IMG/VR virus record: IMGVR_UViG_3300032242_001264
Coordinates: 1 to 46,351 of that record
Origin: a virus
Strand: one strand, 5' to 3'
DNA: 46,351 nucleotides
The notes beneath the pieces are model-generated. The model worked only from the letters and a program-made list of their open reading frames with translations. It searched no databases and was not told where the DNA came from. Shown one piece after another: positions 1 through 6,270 of the stretch; position 1 is the stretch's first letter, and every line of letters starts with the position of its first letter. Made by a program: the position numbers and the translations under genes.

Positions 1-1
1 C

Positions 2-43
2 ATGGATGGTATCCCAGTCAATCAACCTTTCATGCAGATCTAG
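2..43 (+). CDS. 3' end of a gene entering from the left edge
   Basis: An open frame runs from the window edge to a TAG at 41-43 and reads as the tail ...GIPVNQPFMQI. It ends just before a strong promoter, which fits the end of an upstream plus-strand gene. Too little is visible for a function. The ATG at 2-4 may be internal rather than the true start. Confidence 0.4.
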   Translation: MDGIPVNQPFMQI

Positions 44-44
44 G

Positions 45-73
45 TTGACAAGACTGGTAAAACCTGTTATAAT
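45..73 (+). promoter_or_regulatory. Perfect sigma70-type promoter
   Basis: TTGACA at 45-50 and TATAAT at 68-73 are separated by exactly 17 bases, the full bacterial sigma70 consensus. It lies 24 bases before the ATG at 98, leaving room for a leader with the ribosome binding site AAGGA at about 88-92. As in T4, such promoters are expected to be read early by unmodified host RNA polymerase. Confidence 0.9.
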
Positions 74-97
74 ACATACATCGCAACAAGGAACACA

Positions 98-226
98 ATG
101 ACACAACCTAAATCCATTCCATCTAGCACCGGCGGCGTTATCACCTACACCAAGACCGGACTGATCCACACCGCAGGCAAAGCCTACAGTGGCAAGATTG
201 CCGCTCAAGAAGCCAAAGGCAAGTAA
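98..226 (+). CDS. Small hypothetical early protein (42 aa)
   Basis: A 42-residue frame starts at ATG 98 behind an AAGGA ribosome binding site and ends with TAA at 224-226, one base before the ATG of the next gene. The product is basic and polar with Gly-Gly and Thr-rich stretches and no membrane segment. It is the first gene after a perfect promoter and is tightly packed against the next one, which supports it being real. I do not recognise a family. Small proteins in this position of T4-like phages often act on the host early in infection, but nothing in this sequence shows that. Confidence 0.65.
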   Translation: MTQPKSIPSSTGGVITYTKTGLIHTAGKAYSGKIAAQEAKGK

Positions 227-227
227 T

Positions 228-425
228 ATGAACGTGCTCGCTACCATCATCGGCGGTCTTGCACTGATTGTCCTCCTCAGCTTCTTGATGAGCTGGCCTG
301 TGTATATGCTGTGGAACGGTGCCCTTGTTGGTGCCGTAGACGGGGTCCATAACATCGATTGGATGACCGCTTGGGGAATCAGCCTGCTGTGCGGCCTGTT
401 GTTTAAAAGCAACACCAGCAAATAA
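228..425 (+). CDS. Small membrane protein (65 aa)
   Basis: Start chosen at ATG 228, directly after the stop of the upstream gene; a longer reading from 189 would overlap that gene. The product has a hydrophobic helix at about residues 4-24 and a second hydrophobic stretch at about 47-59, separated by a short loop with acidic residues, so it is probably a two-pass inner-membrane protein. It is cotranscribed with the 42-residue protein from the promoter at 45-73. Function unknown; no enzymatic motif is visible. Confidence 0.65.
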   Translation: MNVLATIIGGLALIVLLSFLMSWPVYMLWNGALVGAVDGVHNIDWMTAWGISLLCGLLFKSNTSK

Positions 426-428
426 CAG

Positions 429-457
429 TTGACAAAGTGGTAAATCCTTGTTATAAT
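429..457 (+). promoter_or_regulatory. Perfect sigma70-type promoter
   Basis: TTGACA at 429-434, a 17-base spacer and TATAAT at 452-457. The flank TTATAATACATACAT resembles the first promoter closely, suggesting that the promoter cassette was duplicated. It drives the gene starting at 488. Confidence 0.9.
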
Positions 458-487
458 ACATACATGTTAAACAGAAAGGAAACTGAA

Positions 488-835
488 ATGGAAATGACAG
501 CACAACAGGTAGAGCAGATCGTTAACGATGCAATGACTTCAGCCGCAGAAGCAGCCAAACGTGCATTGGCACAATACGGCGATCGTGATTGCTGTGGCTT
601 TGCCTGGGTCAACATCTGGGAGCACAACGGCAAGAAGATCCGTGCTAACAGCAAACTGGGCAAGGCATTGATCGCCGCTGGTGTACGCAAAGACTACACA
701 GGTGCATTCTGCTTGTGGAATCCTTCAAAGGCAGGTGTGCAGAGCATGGGCATCTTGGAAGCAGGCGCCTATGCGGCCGCTGAAGTGTTCAAAGCCGCTG
801 GCTTTACTGCCTACGCTGGCTCACGCATGGACTAA
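488..835 (+). CDS. Conserved-looking phage protein of unknown function (115 aa)
   Basis: The start at ATG 488 (MEMTAQQ...) is preferred because AGAAAGGA sits 7 bases upstream and the predicted transcript begins near 464; upstream in-frame ATGs lie in the promoter. The N-terminal 30 residues are alanine-rich and helical. They are followed by a Cys-Cys pair in a GDRDCCGFAW segment, an aromatic WVNIWE stretch and a small-residue C-terminus. No catalytic motif is recognised. It has its own perfect promoter and is monocistronic before the next promoter at 855, pointing to strong early expression. Confidence 0.75.
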   Translation: MEMTAQQVEQIVNDAMTSAAEAAKRALAQYGDRDCCGFAWVNIWEHNGKKIRANSKLGKALIAAGVRKDYTGAFCLWNPSKAGVQSMGILEAGAYAAAEVFKAAGFTAYAGSRMD

Positions 836-854
836 TAAGTAAGACTGAAGGGGC

Positions 855-883
855 TTGACAACAGGCTCCTTTGGTGTTATAAT
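855..883 (+). promoter_or_regulatory. Perfect sigma70-type promoter
   Basis: TTGACA 855-860, 17-base spacer, TATAAT 878-883; third perfect copy in this module. It drives the AAA+ ATPase gene at 912 and the overlapping small genes behind it. A GAAAGGC-type ribosome binding site lies at about 900-906. Confidence 0.9.
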
Positions 884-911
884 ACACGCTTAAACAACAG
901 AAAGGCACACT

Positions 912-1790
912 ATGGCTACCAAAGCATCATCGCGCAAAGCATCCGCAACTACCAACGTTCTTGAGTTTGATCAAGAAGCTATCCGTAAGACAGAAATGGC
1001 TGTGGCCAAAGAGACAGACGCCCAAATCCTTGAGCGACTGCAAGAGCGCTTTATGATCCTTAACGAAATGACCAAAGCAGTCAAAGAAGGCCATGTACGT
1101 GCCATGATCGTATCAGGTCCTCCGGGCGTTGGCAAATCCTTTGGTGTTGAGGCTGTTCTCCAGAAAGCAGACCTGTTCAATACCTTGGCAGAGAAGAAGC
1201 CCAAGTTTGAGATCGTCAAGGGTGCCATGTCTAGCATTGGCCTCTACGCTAAGTTGTACGAGTTCTCGGAAGCAGGCAATGTTGTTGTGTTTGACGACTG
1301 TGACGACATCTTGATGGAAGAACAGAGTTTGAACACGCTGAAAGGCGCATTGGACTCAAGTGAACGCCGCTTCATCAGCTGGAACACAGACAGCAGAATC
1401 TTGCGTAGTGAAGGCATTCCAGATCGCTTTGAGTTCAAAGGTGCCGCTATCTTTATTACCAACATCAAGTTCGAACACGTTAAGAGTAAGAAGCTTCGCG
1501 GTCACTTGGATGCATTGGAAAGCCGTTGCCACTACATTGATCTGCAGATGGATACAGAGCGTGAGAAGATCTTGCGTATCAAACAGATCACCCAAGAAGG
1601 CATGCTGGATCGTTACGAGTTCAATGAGCCCGAAGCAGCTCGTGATGAGATCCTGGACTTCGTTGATCAGAACAAGGACAAGTTACGCGAGCTGAGTCTG
1701 CGTATGGTGCTCAAGTTAGCTGACTTGAAGAAGAGCTTCCCCGTAGCTTGGAAGGCAATGGCCAAGACCACTTGCATGAAGCGAGTATGA
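912..1790 (+). CDS. AAA+ family ATPase
   Basis: A 292-residue P-loop ATPase. Walker A is GPPGVGKS at about residues 69-76, Walker B is VVVFDDCD at about 124-131, a sensor-1-like asparagine lies in FITNI near 181-185, and a candidate arginine finger is in ALESR near 205. The architecture is a single AAA+ module with a short helical N-terminus and no fused DNA-binding or protease domain. Such single-domain AAA+ proteins are common and mostly uncharacterised in T4-like phages. It heads an operon with three small genes joined by ATGA-type or longer overlaps, so those products may work with it. Substrate unknown. Confidence 0.85.
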   Translation: MATKASSRKASATTNVLEFDQEAIRKTEMAVAKETDAQILERLQERFMILNEMTKAVKEGHVRAMIVSGPPGVGKSFGVEAVLQKADLFNTLAEKKPKFEIVKGAMSSIGLYAKLYEFSEAGNVVVFDDCDDILMEEQSLNTLKGALDSSERRFISWNTDSRILRSEGIPDRFEFKGAAIFITNIKFEHVKSKKLRGHLDALESRCHYIDLQMDTEREKILRIKQITQEGMLDRYEFNEPEAARDEILDFVDQNKDKLRELSLRMVLKLADLKKSFPVAWKAMAKTTCMKRV

Positions 1791-2017
1791 ACTGGGAACG
1801 TTTAGCAGTGTATGCAACTCTAGGGTGTCTACTGGATGCCCTAGAGTTAGGCTACTCTACATGGGGCTTTTGGTGTGTGCTGGCCTTGTTCATAGTCAGC
1901 GACTACCTAGCCCGCAAGGACGGTATGGAGCAGGGCATGTGGCTAACAGCTAACCTAAGCATAGAAGCATTAGAAGACATCAAGCGACAGATCAAACAAC
2001 TAGAGGACAAACAATGA
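1787..2017 (+). CDS. Small membrane protein (76 aa)
   Basis: The start ATG at 1787 overlaps the stop of the ATPase gene (ATGA), implying translational coupling; a longer reading from 1748 lies inside the ATPase and is not needed. Residues about 5-42 form two hydrophobic segments (GCLLDALELG and FWCVLALFIV), followed by a charged helical tail (EALEDIKRQIKQLEDKQ) likely to be a cytoplasmic coiled coil. Probably an inner-membrane protein linked in expression to the ATPase. Function unknown. Confidence 0.7.
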   Translation: MNWERLAVYATLGCLLDALELGYSTWGFWCVLALFIVSDYLARKDGMEQGMWLTANLSIEALEDIKRQIKQLEDKQ

Positions 2018-2289
2018 TCTACCCTGACACATGCACCTACTTGGGTAACAGCACAACAGCCTGTGGATGCCCTACCCTAGAGGGCCGTAGCTACTGTGCA
2101 GAGCACGCGGCTCTAGTGTATAAGGCGGGCACAGCTAGAGCACGCCGTGTTAAGGATGTTAAGGTAGCCGCCGCTGTGTGGGACTTGGAGTCAGAGTTCA
2201 ATGCCGCTGTAGAAGAACTTATAGAAGAAGGCTATGACTTTGCTGAAGAGACTTGGTCTGTGCCTGAAGAGGAGCTGGAAGATGCCTAA
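2014..2289 (+). CDS. Small Cys/His protein with a GcrA-like zinc motif (91 aa)
   Basis: It begins with an ATGA overlap on the previous gene. The N-terminal half has the spacing C7...CGCP...YCAEHA, which resembles the metal-binding C-terminus of GcrA-type cell-cycle regulators (Cys residues followed by a SYCxxHA motif). The C-terminal half is strongly acidic and helical, so it could be protein-binding. The likeness is a short motif match only and does not show DNA binding. Last but one gene of the early ATPase operon. Confidence 0.7.
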   Translation: MIYPDTCTYLGNSTTACGCPTLEGRSYCAEHAALVYKAGTARARRVKDVKVAAAVWDLESEFNAAVEELIEEGYDFAEETWSVPEEELEDA

Positions 2290-2386
2290 GATTTCTCGTG
2301 ATGATCTGATGGCCCTGGCCATCATCCTAGCTATGTTATTGGTCATAGCCAACGAAGAACTAATGGATGGACCGGCATGGTGGTAG
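2282..2386 (+). CDS. Very small membrane protein (34 aa)
   Basis: A 34-residue frame from ATG 2282, overlapping the end of the upstream gene by 8 bases, to TAG 2384-2386. A charged N-terminus (PKISRDD) precedes a hydrophobic helix at about residues 9-23 and a short tail ending in Trp-Trp, the profile of a single-pass membrane miniprotein. The overlap and position at the end of the operon support translation. Function unknown. Confidence 0.5.
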   Translation: MPKISRDDLMALAIILAMLLVIANEELMDGPAWW

Positions 2387-2668
2387 GGGTGGCCGGCCAT
2401 GGTGAAGTATGGTGGGGTGGTTAGGCTACACTTGCACATGCATACTAAAGTATGCAAGCAAGCATGTCAAACGATCTCAAATTCCCCCACCTTTTTCACC
2501 GTAAAATCACCATGGTGTTAGAGTAGATCACCATGGCCACAGATCTCCAAATCCTGCAATTTTTGCGCAGCAATTTTTTGAAGTACGTAAGACCTCGGTC
2601 TGTAGTACGATGGCCTATAGTAGACCAGATTTTAGGTCCGGCTCTTTACTGTAGACTCTACTCTAGCT
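2387..2668. other. Non-coding spacer with short repeats between convergent modules
   Basis: No convincing gene. The stretch lies between the plus-strand early operon and a minus-strand gene. It holds an 8-base palindrome GGCCGGCC near 2391-2398, a 7-bp inverted repeat TGCATAC/GTATGCA at 2439-2456 with a TAAA loop, the direct repeat ATCACCATGG at 2506-2515 and 2527-2536, and twin GCAATTTTT copies near 2557 and 2570. The hairpin has no T-run on either strand, so it is not a standard terminator. Confidence 0.5.
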
Positions 2669-2878
2669 TTACACTTTGTTCAGTTGCTTTAACACCTGTT
2701 CAAAGGGCTCGCTCACTTCCCAAGTACCGTGTGGTGGGCAGAATATAAAGGTAACCATTTCTATCATTCCGTCTTCTCGAGTCACTTGACTAGTGTGTGC
2801 TGTCACAACTAGATCTCTATCTATAGCTAATCGGGTGCCTCTATGCTGTGGGCTAGCGTTGGTTAAGTTTAAGTACAT
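2669..2878 (-). CDS. Small FlbD-like protein (69 aa)
   Basis: A 69-residue protein opening with an LTNASPQHRG segment, then a strand-rich core with VTREDG and a highly characteristic CPPHGTWEVSE segment. The pattern (short strands, a GTWEV turn and a final amphipathic helix) is that of small FlbD-family proteins, which are frequent in T4-like phages. FlbD of flagellated bacteria binds FliX/FlbD regulatory partners; the phage role is unknown. A strong sigma70-type promoter (2885-2913) ends only 6 bases before the ATG, so the mRNA should be essentially leaderless. Confidence 0.75.
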   Translation of the reverse strand: MYLNLTNASPQHRGTRLAIDRDLVVTAHTSQVTREDGMIEMVTFIFCPPHGTWEVSEPFEQVLKQLNKV

Positions 2879-2884
2879 GCTACT

Positions 2885-2913
2885 AGTATACAGTGTAAAA
2901 AGTTTCGTGTCAA
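2885..2913 (-). promoter_or_regulatory. Sigma70-type promoter giving a near-leaderless mRNA
   Basis: On the minus strand TTGACA (2913-2908), a 17-base spacer and TATACT (2890-2885). An A/T-rich block just upstream (about 2930-2955) could act as an UP element. Only 6 bases separate the -10 box from the ATG at 2878, so the predicted first transcribed base is at or next to the A of the start codon. Confidence 0.8.
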
Positions 2914-2950
2914 ACAGATTTGGGTCATTTGAAAATTTTTTTACAAATTT

Positions 2951-3172
2951 TTACGCCGTACGTATATGAAATCTGTCATGTTCCCACTGTAGAGCGAACT
3001 GTGTGTAATGTTGCTCTTGTGGTAATGTCACTATGAGTCCTAGGGCACTGTCCAGTCTAAAGTCGTGTTGGATGCCAGTGCGTTGACTCCAAACCAGTAG
3101 ATTCACTCTTAACAGCAACAGAGTTGGGCTGCTGTGTGCTGAGTCTAGGAATGTCATATATAGTGTGGTCAT
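2951..3172 (-). CDS. Small hypothetical protein (73 aa)
   Basis: The protein alternates hydrophobic strands (TLLLLRVNLLVW, ALGLIVTLP, FALQW) with polar turns, which looks like a small beta-rich fold rather than random translation. It lies in line with the FlbD-like gene downstream. Starts at 3172 or at the internal Met codon at 3157 are both possible; no clear ribosome binding site precedes either. No family recognised. Moderate confidence that it is a gene. Confidence 0.5.
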   Translation of the reverse strand: MTTLYMTFLDSAHSSPTLLLLRVNLLVWSQRTGIQHDFRLDSALGLIVTLPQEQHYTQFALQWEHDRFHIRTA

Positions 3173-3346
3173 TGTAGTGTGTATAGTTATCTACTGTGAT
3201 AATTCATCTTGGAAAAATCGTTTTTACCGCGGTGCGCTTCGCGCTTGGGTTAGGCTCTCTCCCTCCATTGGATTTACCAATATCTTGGTGTTTAATTGTC
3301 TATAATGATAAGTAAGGATACTCCCTGCCTTGGAATTTGTTACATT
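3173..3346. other. Divergent intergenic region with competing small hairpins
   Basis: It contains a GCGC-TTC-GCGC hairpin near 3235-3245 and two mutually exclusive 5-bp stems, ATTGG/CCAAT and ACCAA/TTGGT, sharing the middle arm at about 3268-3290. TATAAT occurs at 3301-3306, but no -35 box sits at the right distance, so I do not call a promoter there. Confidence 0.4.
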
Positions 3347-3787
3347 ATGCCCTTACACTGTATTAGGTCTTTAAAAGACCCCTTGATTTCTTTATTAGCT
3401 GATGATCCCGTTCGACCTGATATTCCCTGGGAATTTCGGGTTGGAGCACATACTGAAGTATTTGTACTGCGGGACAATGAAGGGCGAGAACAGGCAGTTA
3501 TATGTGCTGCCTATCGTAGTTTGATTCCCAGTAATGTTGTGGAGCTAGCTCTAGATCCGGAAGTGGAACCGCATGTAGCTGTATTCTACACCATATGGAG
3601 TTATGAGCCCGGGGCTGGACGAAAGCTGATTCGGGCTACTCGAGCACATATACAGGAGCATAGGCCTGCTATAAAGAAGTTTGTAACTCTATCGCCGCCT
3701 ACTGATATGGCTCGCCTGTTTCACTTGAAGAACGGGGCCGAGGTATTCCGCGTTAATCTAGATACTGTGAATTACCTTTATCCTTGA
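3347..3787 (+). CDS. Conserved phage protein, possible GNAT-like fold (146 aa)
   Basis: The ATG at 3347 (MPLHCIRSLKD...) is preferred; the frame is open upstream to a TTG at 3296, but a TATAAT lies across that extension. A long beta-rich core is followed by an AVFYTIWSYEPGAGRKLI segment, which resembles the strand, G-rich loop and helix of the GNAT acetyl-CoA-binding motif A. A later LFHLKNGAEVF stretch resembles the closing strand of that fold. The resemblance is structural and weak; no activity is claimed. The 3' end overlaps the convergent nucleotidase gene by 35 coding bases. Confidence 0.75.
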   Translation: MPLHCIRSLKDPLISLLADDPVRPDIPWEFRVGAHTEVFVLRDNEGREQAVICAAYRSLIPSNVVELALDPEVEPHVAVFYTIWSYEPGAGRKLIRATRAHIQEHRPAIKKFVTLSPPTDMARLFHLKNGAEVFRVNLDTVNYLYP

Positions 3788-4310
3788 TCGCTTGGAACAG
3801 GATATCCAACTGTGCTAGGGCGGCACTGTAATCACTGCCCACTTTAACAGCATGACCCTGTGCAGCACGCCATTCTTCACAGTTACTGGCGCGATCATCT
3901 ACTAGGATGTCGCCTGGACGGCAATGACGGTGCTTGTCGTGGCTGTAAGGTCCAAAGTGACAGACAACGCCCGGGTAGTATTCCATCATCCATTCTATCT
4001 TGTCCTGGAATACATCTGGAACTTCGTTATTCTGGGGAATGGCTGTGAGTACACGTAGTCTCCAGCCCAGAGCATCTTGAAACCGCAGTGCCTTGAGCAT
4101 GAGCAGATCGGCTTGTGGCATCTTGGGCAAGTGGCGATAGAAGTTAGGTGCTTCCACTAATCGTCCCCAGCTGCGTTCGGGCCACCGCCCATTGGCTTCT
4201 GCTTCCTGTTCTTCTTGCTTGGTAGCGTTTAGGTACTTGCGAGCACCTGTGTTGAAATCGGCTAGCACGCCGTCCATGTCCAAATATATGGTTTGTGTTT
4301 TATTGTTCAT
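3753..4310 (-). CDS. 5'(3')-deoxyribonucleotidase-like HAD phosphatase
   Basis: About 185 residues from ATG 4310. The HAD motif I is YLDMDGVLADF at residues 9-19 (nucleophile D11, acid D13) and the distal acidic motif is DILVDDR near the C-terminus, both typical of the NT5C family, which removes phosphate from (deoxy)nucleoside monophosphates. In a phage this would serve nucleotide-pool control. The start is chosen at MNNKTQ because a sigma70-type promoter (4318-4345) ends 7 bases upstream; a longer reading from 4361 would run through the promoter. Its 3' end overlaps the convergent gene at 3347-3787. Confidence 0.85.
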   Translation of the reverse strand: MNNKTQTIYLDMDGVLADFNTGARKYLNATKQEEQEAEANGRWPERSWGRLVEAPNFYRHLPKMPQADLLMLKALRFQDALGWRLRVLTAIPQNNEVPDVFQDKIEWMMEYYPGVVCHFGPYSHDKHRHCRPGDILVDDRASNCEEWRAAQGHAVKVGSDYSAALAQLDILFQAIKDKGNSQYLD

Positions 4311-4317
4311 AGTTTTA

Positions 4318-4345
4318 ATTATACACAAATATAGAGAAATGTAAA
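4318..4345 (-). promoter_or_regulatory. Sigma70-type promoter of the nucleotidase gene
   Basis: Minus strand TTTACA (4345-4340), 16-base spacer, TATAAT (4323-4318). Seven bases separate the -10 box from the ATG at 4310, again predicting a leaderless or near-leaderless transcript; no Shine-Dalgarno is present. Confidence 0.7.
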
Positions 4346-4356
4346 TAAATAAAAGT

Positions 4357-4386
4357 GCCAATCACGATCTTGCAGGATCTATTGGC
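4357..4386 (+). promoter_or_regulatory. Hairpin in the leader of the homing endonuclease gene
   Basis: GCCAAT at 4357-4362 pairs with ATTGGC at 4381-4386, with an inner GATC/GATC pair. It lies 27 bases before the ATG at 4414. It has no T-run. T4 homing endonuclease genes often have hairpins limiting translation from read-through mRNA; a similar role here is inference. Confidence 0.4.
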
Positions 4387-4413
4387 TCTAACAGTTTATA
4401 AGGAACTATCAGC

Positions 4414-5001
4414 ATGACTATTTACCTATACGTCAAAACCCATAATAAAACTGGGCTTAAATATCTCGGAAAAACCATAGAAAAAGATCCGCATAGTTAT
4501 AAAGGATCGGGAGTAGAATGGAAGAGTCATCTAGCAGAGCACGGTGCAGATTATACAACTACTATTATTAAAGAATGCAGTAATACATTAGAATTATCTC
4601 AATGGGGAAGATATTACAGTCAACTATGGAATATTGTAGAAAGTAAAGAATGGGCTAATCGAATTCCGGAAACTGGCGGCGGGCCGGGTGCAGCAAAAGG
4701 TAGTAAGAATCATATAGGTTCTAATAATCCTATGTTTGGAAAATCTCATTCTGATCAAGTTAAACATGCATCAAGTTTACGTAGATCTCTTACTAATTCT
4801 AAGAGACGCTGGTACAATGATGGTCATTGTAACTGCTTTCTTAAAGAATGTCCCGAAGGATGGAAATTAGGTAGGATAAATCAAAAACCTACTACTGCCG
4901 GAAACAAGTGGTATAACAATGGGACTATTGCAATATGTTCAAAAGAAAAACCAACGGGCAATGACTGGGTACCAGGAATGCTCAAGAAATCACAAACTTA
5001 G
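4414..5001 (+). CDS. GIY-YIG-type homing endonuclease with NUMOD3 motif
   Basis: A 195-residue protein. Residues 3-20 (IYLYV...KYLGK) match the GIY and YIG strands of the GIY-YIG nuclease core, and a Y-x-GSG-x-x-WK element follows at about 29-37. GSNNPMFGKSHSDQ at about 102-115 is a NUMOD3 DNA-binding motif, and later WYNDG/WYNNG repeats are typical of the DNA-binding tails of phage homing enzymes. It is free-standing, opposite in direction to its neighbours, and has a TAAGGAA ribosome binding site near 4399-4405. Such genes are mobile: they cut related genomes lacking the insertion. No interrupted gene or intron is visible around it. Confidence 0.85.
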   Translation: MTIYLYVKTHNKTGLKYLGKTIEKDPHSYKGSGVEWKSHLAEHGADYTTTIIKECSNTLELSQWGRYYSQLWNIVESKEWANRIPETGGGPGAAKGSKNHIGSNNPMFGKSHSDQVKHASSLRRSLTNSKRRWYNDGHCNCFLKECPEGWKLGRINQKPTTAGNKWYNNGTIAICSKEKPTGNDWVPGMLKKSQT

Positions 5002-5679
5002 TTCTTGATCATGTAAGCGGTCTATCAATGTGATCATACCTTTTAGTACATCAGCATTGCGTAGACTCTTGTAGACTAGATTTGGGATACTGAATTCGCC
5101 TAGCTCGGTCTGTAGCCCCACTTGTCTATACTTACGTAACAATTGTACAGTCTTTCTACAGACATGTAAATCCCCAGTTTTCATTGCAGTTTGAAGAACA
5201 CTTGTCCAACGAGCAACCATTTCCTTTAGTTCTGATTCATCATACTGCGGCATGTCTTTGTTTGGTTGTTTGATCCAACGTGAAGTTAATACACTGTAGC
5301 TGCTGCTGACTGCAGGTTCTCTATGATCTTCCACATACAGTTCAACTGGAATACCAAAGATGTTTATATTGAAATCACGCTTGTATAGCAGACGTTTGGT
5401 GTCAAACAGTTCCGCCACTTCACGATCGCAGGACACAGTAGAGTAGTCTGCAATCAGGTGTAGATCAATATCACTCTTGTTGGTATAGTTGTAGTTGGCA
5501 TTGCCCCCGGCTATGATTACGTCTAGAACTTTAAATGGAATGCCCACAAACTCTTTAAAGTCTTCGGCAATTCTCAGTAGAGCGCCCTGTACTTGGGGTT
5601 TTAACTTATTGTGATCCCAAAGTTTGGGATTTAATACAGTATTGTATTCGATGGGTTCGGAAAATTCGTTAAAGTGCAT
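4990..5679 (-). CDS. Pol-beta-superfamily nucleotidyltransferase-like protein
   Basis: About 229 residues. A GGNANY segment at 58-63 followed by SDIDLH at 69-74 gives the GG...DxD signature of the nucleotidyltransferase fold, and an acidic residue in VELYVED near 113 could be the third metal ligand. The C-terminal half is helical. The ATG at 5679 is preferred over that at 5685 because a late-type ATAAATA lies exactly 7 bases before it, a spacing seen at other genes here. Target unknown; related phage proteins are uncharacterised. The 3' end overlaps the homing endonuclease gene by 12 bases. Confidence 0.75.
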   Translation of the reverse strand: MHFNEFSEPIEYNTVLNPKLWDHNKLKPQVQGALLRIAEDFKEFVGIPFKVLDVIIAGGNANYNYTNKSDIDLHLIADYSTVSCDREVAELFDTKRLLYKRDFNINIFGIPVELYVEDHREPAVSSSYSVLTSRWIKQPNKDMPQYDESELKEMVARWTSVLQTAMKTGDLHVCRKTVQLLRKYRQVGLQTELGEFSIPNLVYKSLRNADVLKGMITLIDRLHDQELSL

Positions 5680-5686
5680 GATCATG

Positions 5687-5693
5687 TATTTAT
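5687..5693 (-). promoter_or_regulatory. T4-type late promoter element
   Basis: ATAAATA on the minus strand, 7 bases before ATG 5679. It matches the late-promoter core of T4-like phages and predicts a near-leaderless mRNA for the nucleotidyltransferase gene. Confidence 0.6.
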
Positions 5694-5712
5694 TGCGGTA
5701 AATATATTTGAT

Positions 5713-6270
5713 ATGATCAAAAACAATCTACAAGGCCATTTATTAGCAGCTAATCCCAGTAATCCCAGAGACGAGTTAGATCGTGCTGTGATATTGCTGA
5801 CCAGTCATACCAGCGGTAGCAGTGTGGGACTACAGATCAACAGGGTCTTGCCCGAACTCAGCTTGGCCAACATAGCCAACAACATAGGCATATGGATAGA
5901 TGATGATCAACCTGTATACAGTGGCGGCAGTGTAGGAGTCAACAAGATACACGTGATACATACCAATGATTGGTATGGTCATACCACAATTAAAATTACC
6001 AAAGATCTATGTGTGACCAATGATATATCTGTGTTGGCCGCTATCAGTAGAGGAGAAGGACCCGAGTATATACGGGCGTGTGCGGGCTTCTGGTTATGGG
6101 AAGATGGGCAGTTAGATCAACAGTTAGGAAACTTACCCGCAGAATTTGATCGACACAAATGGGAAACAGTACCTGCTACTGTTGAAAATGTATTTGGATC
6201 AACGGGATTGGAACAATGGCACGAAACATTAGAAGCCAGTGCCCGTATGCAGGTTTCACTTTGGTTTTAA
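5713..6270 (+). CDS. AlgH/YqgE (UPF0301) family protein
   Basis: About 185 residues with the family hallmarks in order: an N-terminal LLAANPSNPRDELDRAVILL segment, SHTSGSSVGLQINR at about 31-44, VYSGGSVG at 68-75, the HTNDW stretch near 83-87, SRGEGPEYI at about 112-120 and DGQLDQQL. AlgH/YqgE is a small bacterial protein of unsettled function widespread in Proteobacteria; a phage copy suggests acquisition from a host. The start at ATG 5713 is chosen because a TAAATA at 5699-5704 lies 8 bases upstream. Convergent with gp41, sharing 4 bases at the ends. Confidence 0.85.
   Translation: MIKNNLQGHLLAANPSNPRDELDRAVILLTSHTSGSSVGLQINRVLPELSLANIANNIGIWIDDDQPVYSGGSVGVNKIHVIHTNDWYGHTTIKITKDLCVTNDISVLAAISRGEGPEYIRACAGFWLWEDGQLDQQLGNLPAEFDRHKWETVPATVENVFGSTGLEQWHETLEASARMQVSLWF

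Noticed and set aside
2439-2456. Hairpin read as a terminator of the early operon
   Set aside because: The 7-bp stem has no T-run on either strand.
2533-2748. Plus-strand open frame of 71 codons
   Set aside because: No ribosome binding site, overlaps the better supported FlbD-like gene on the minus strand, and its Arg/Ser/Pro-rich product looks like a shadow.
3301-3306. TATAAT taken as a promoter for the GNAT-like gene
   Set aside because: No acceptable -35 hexamer at 15-19 bases; the nearest TTGGTG is only 10 bases away.
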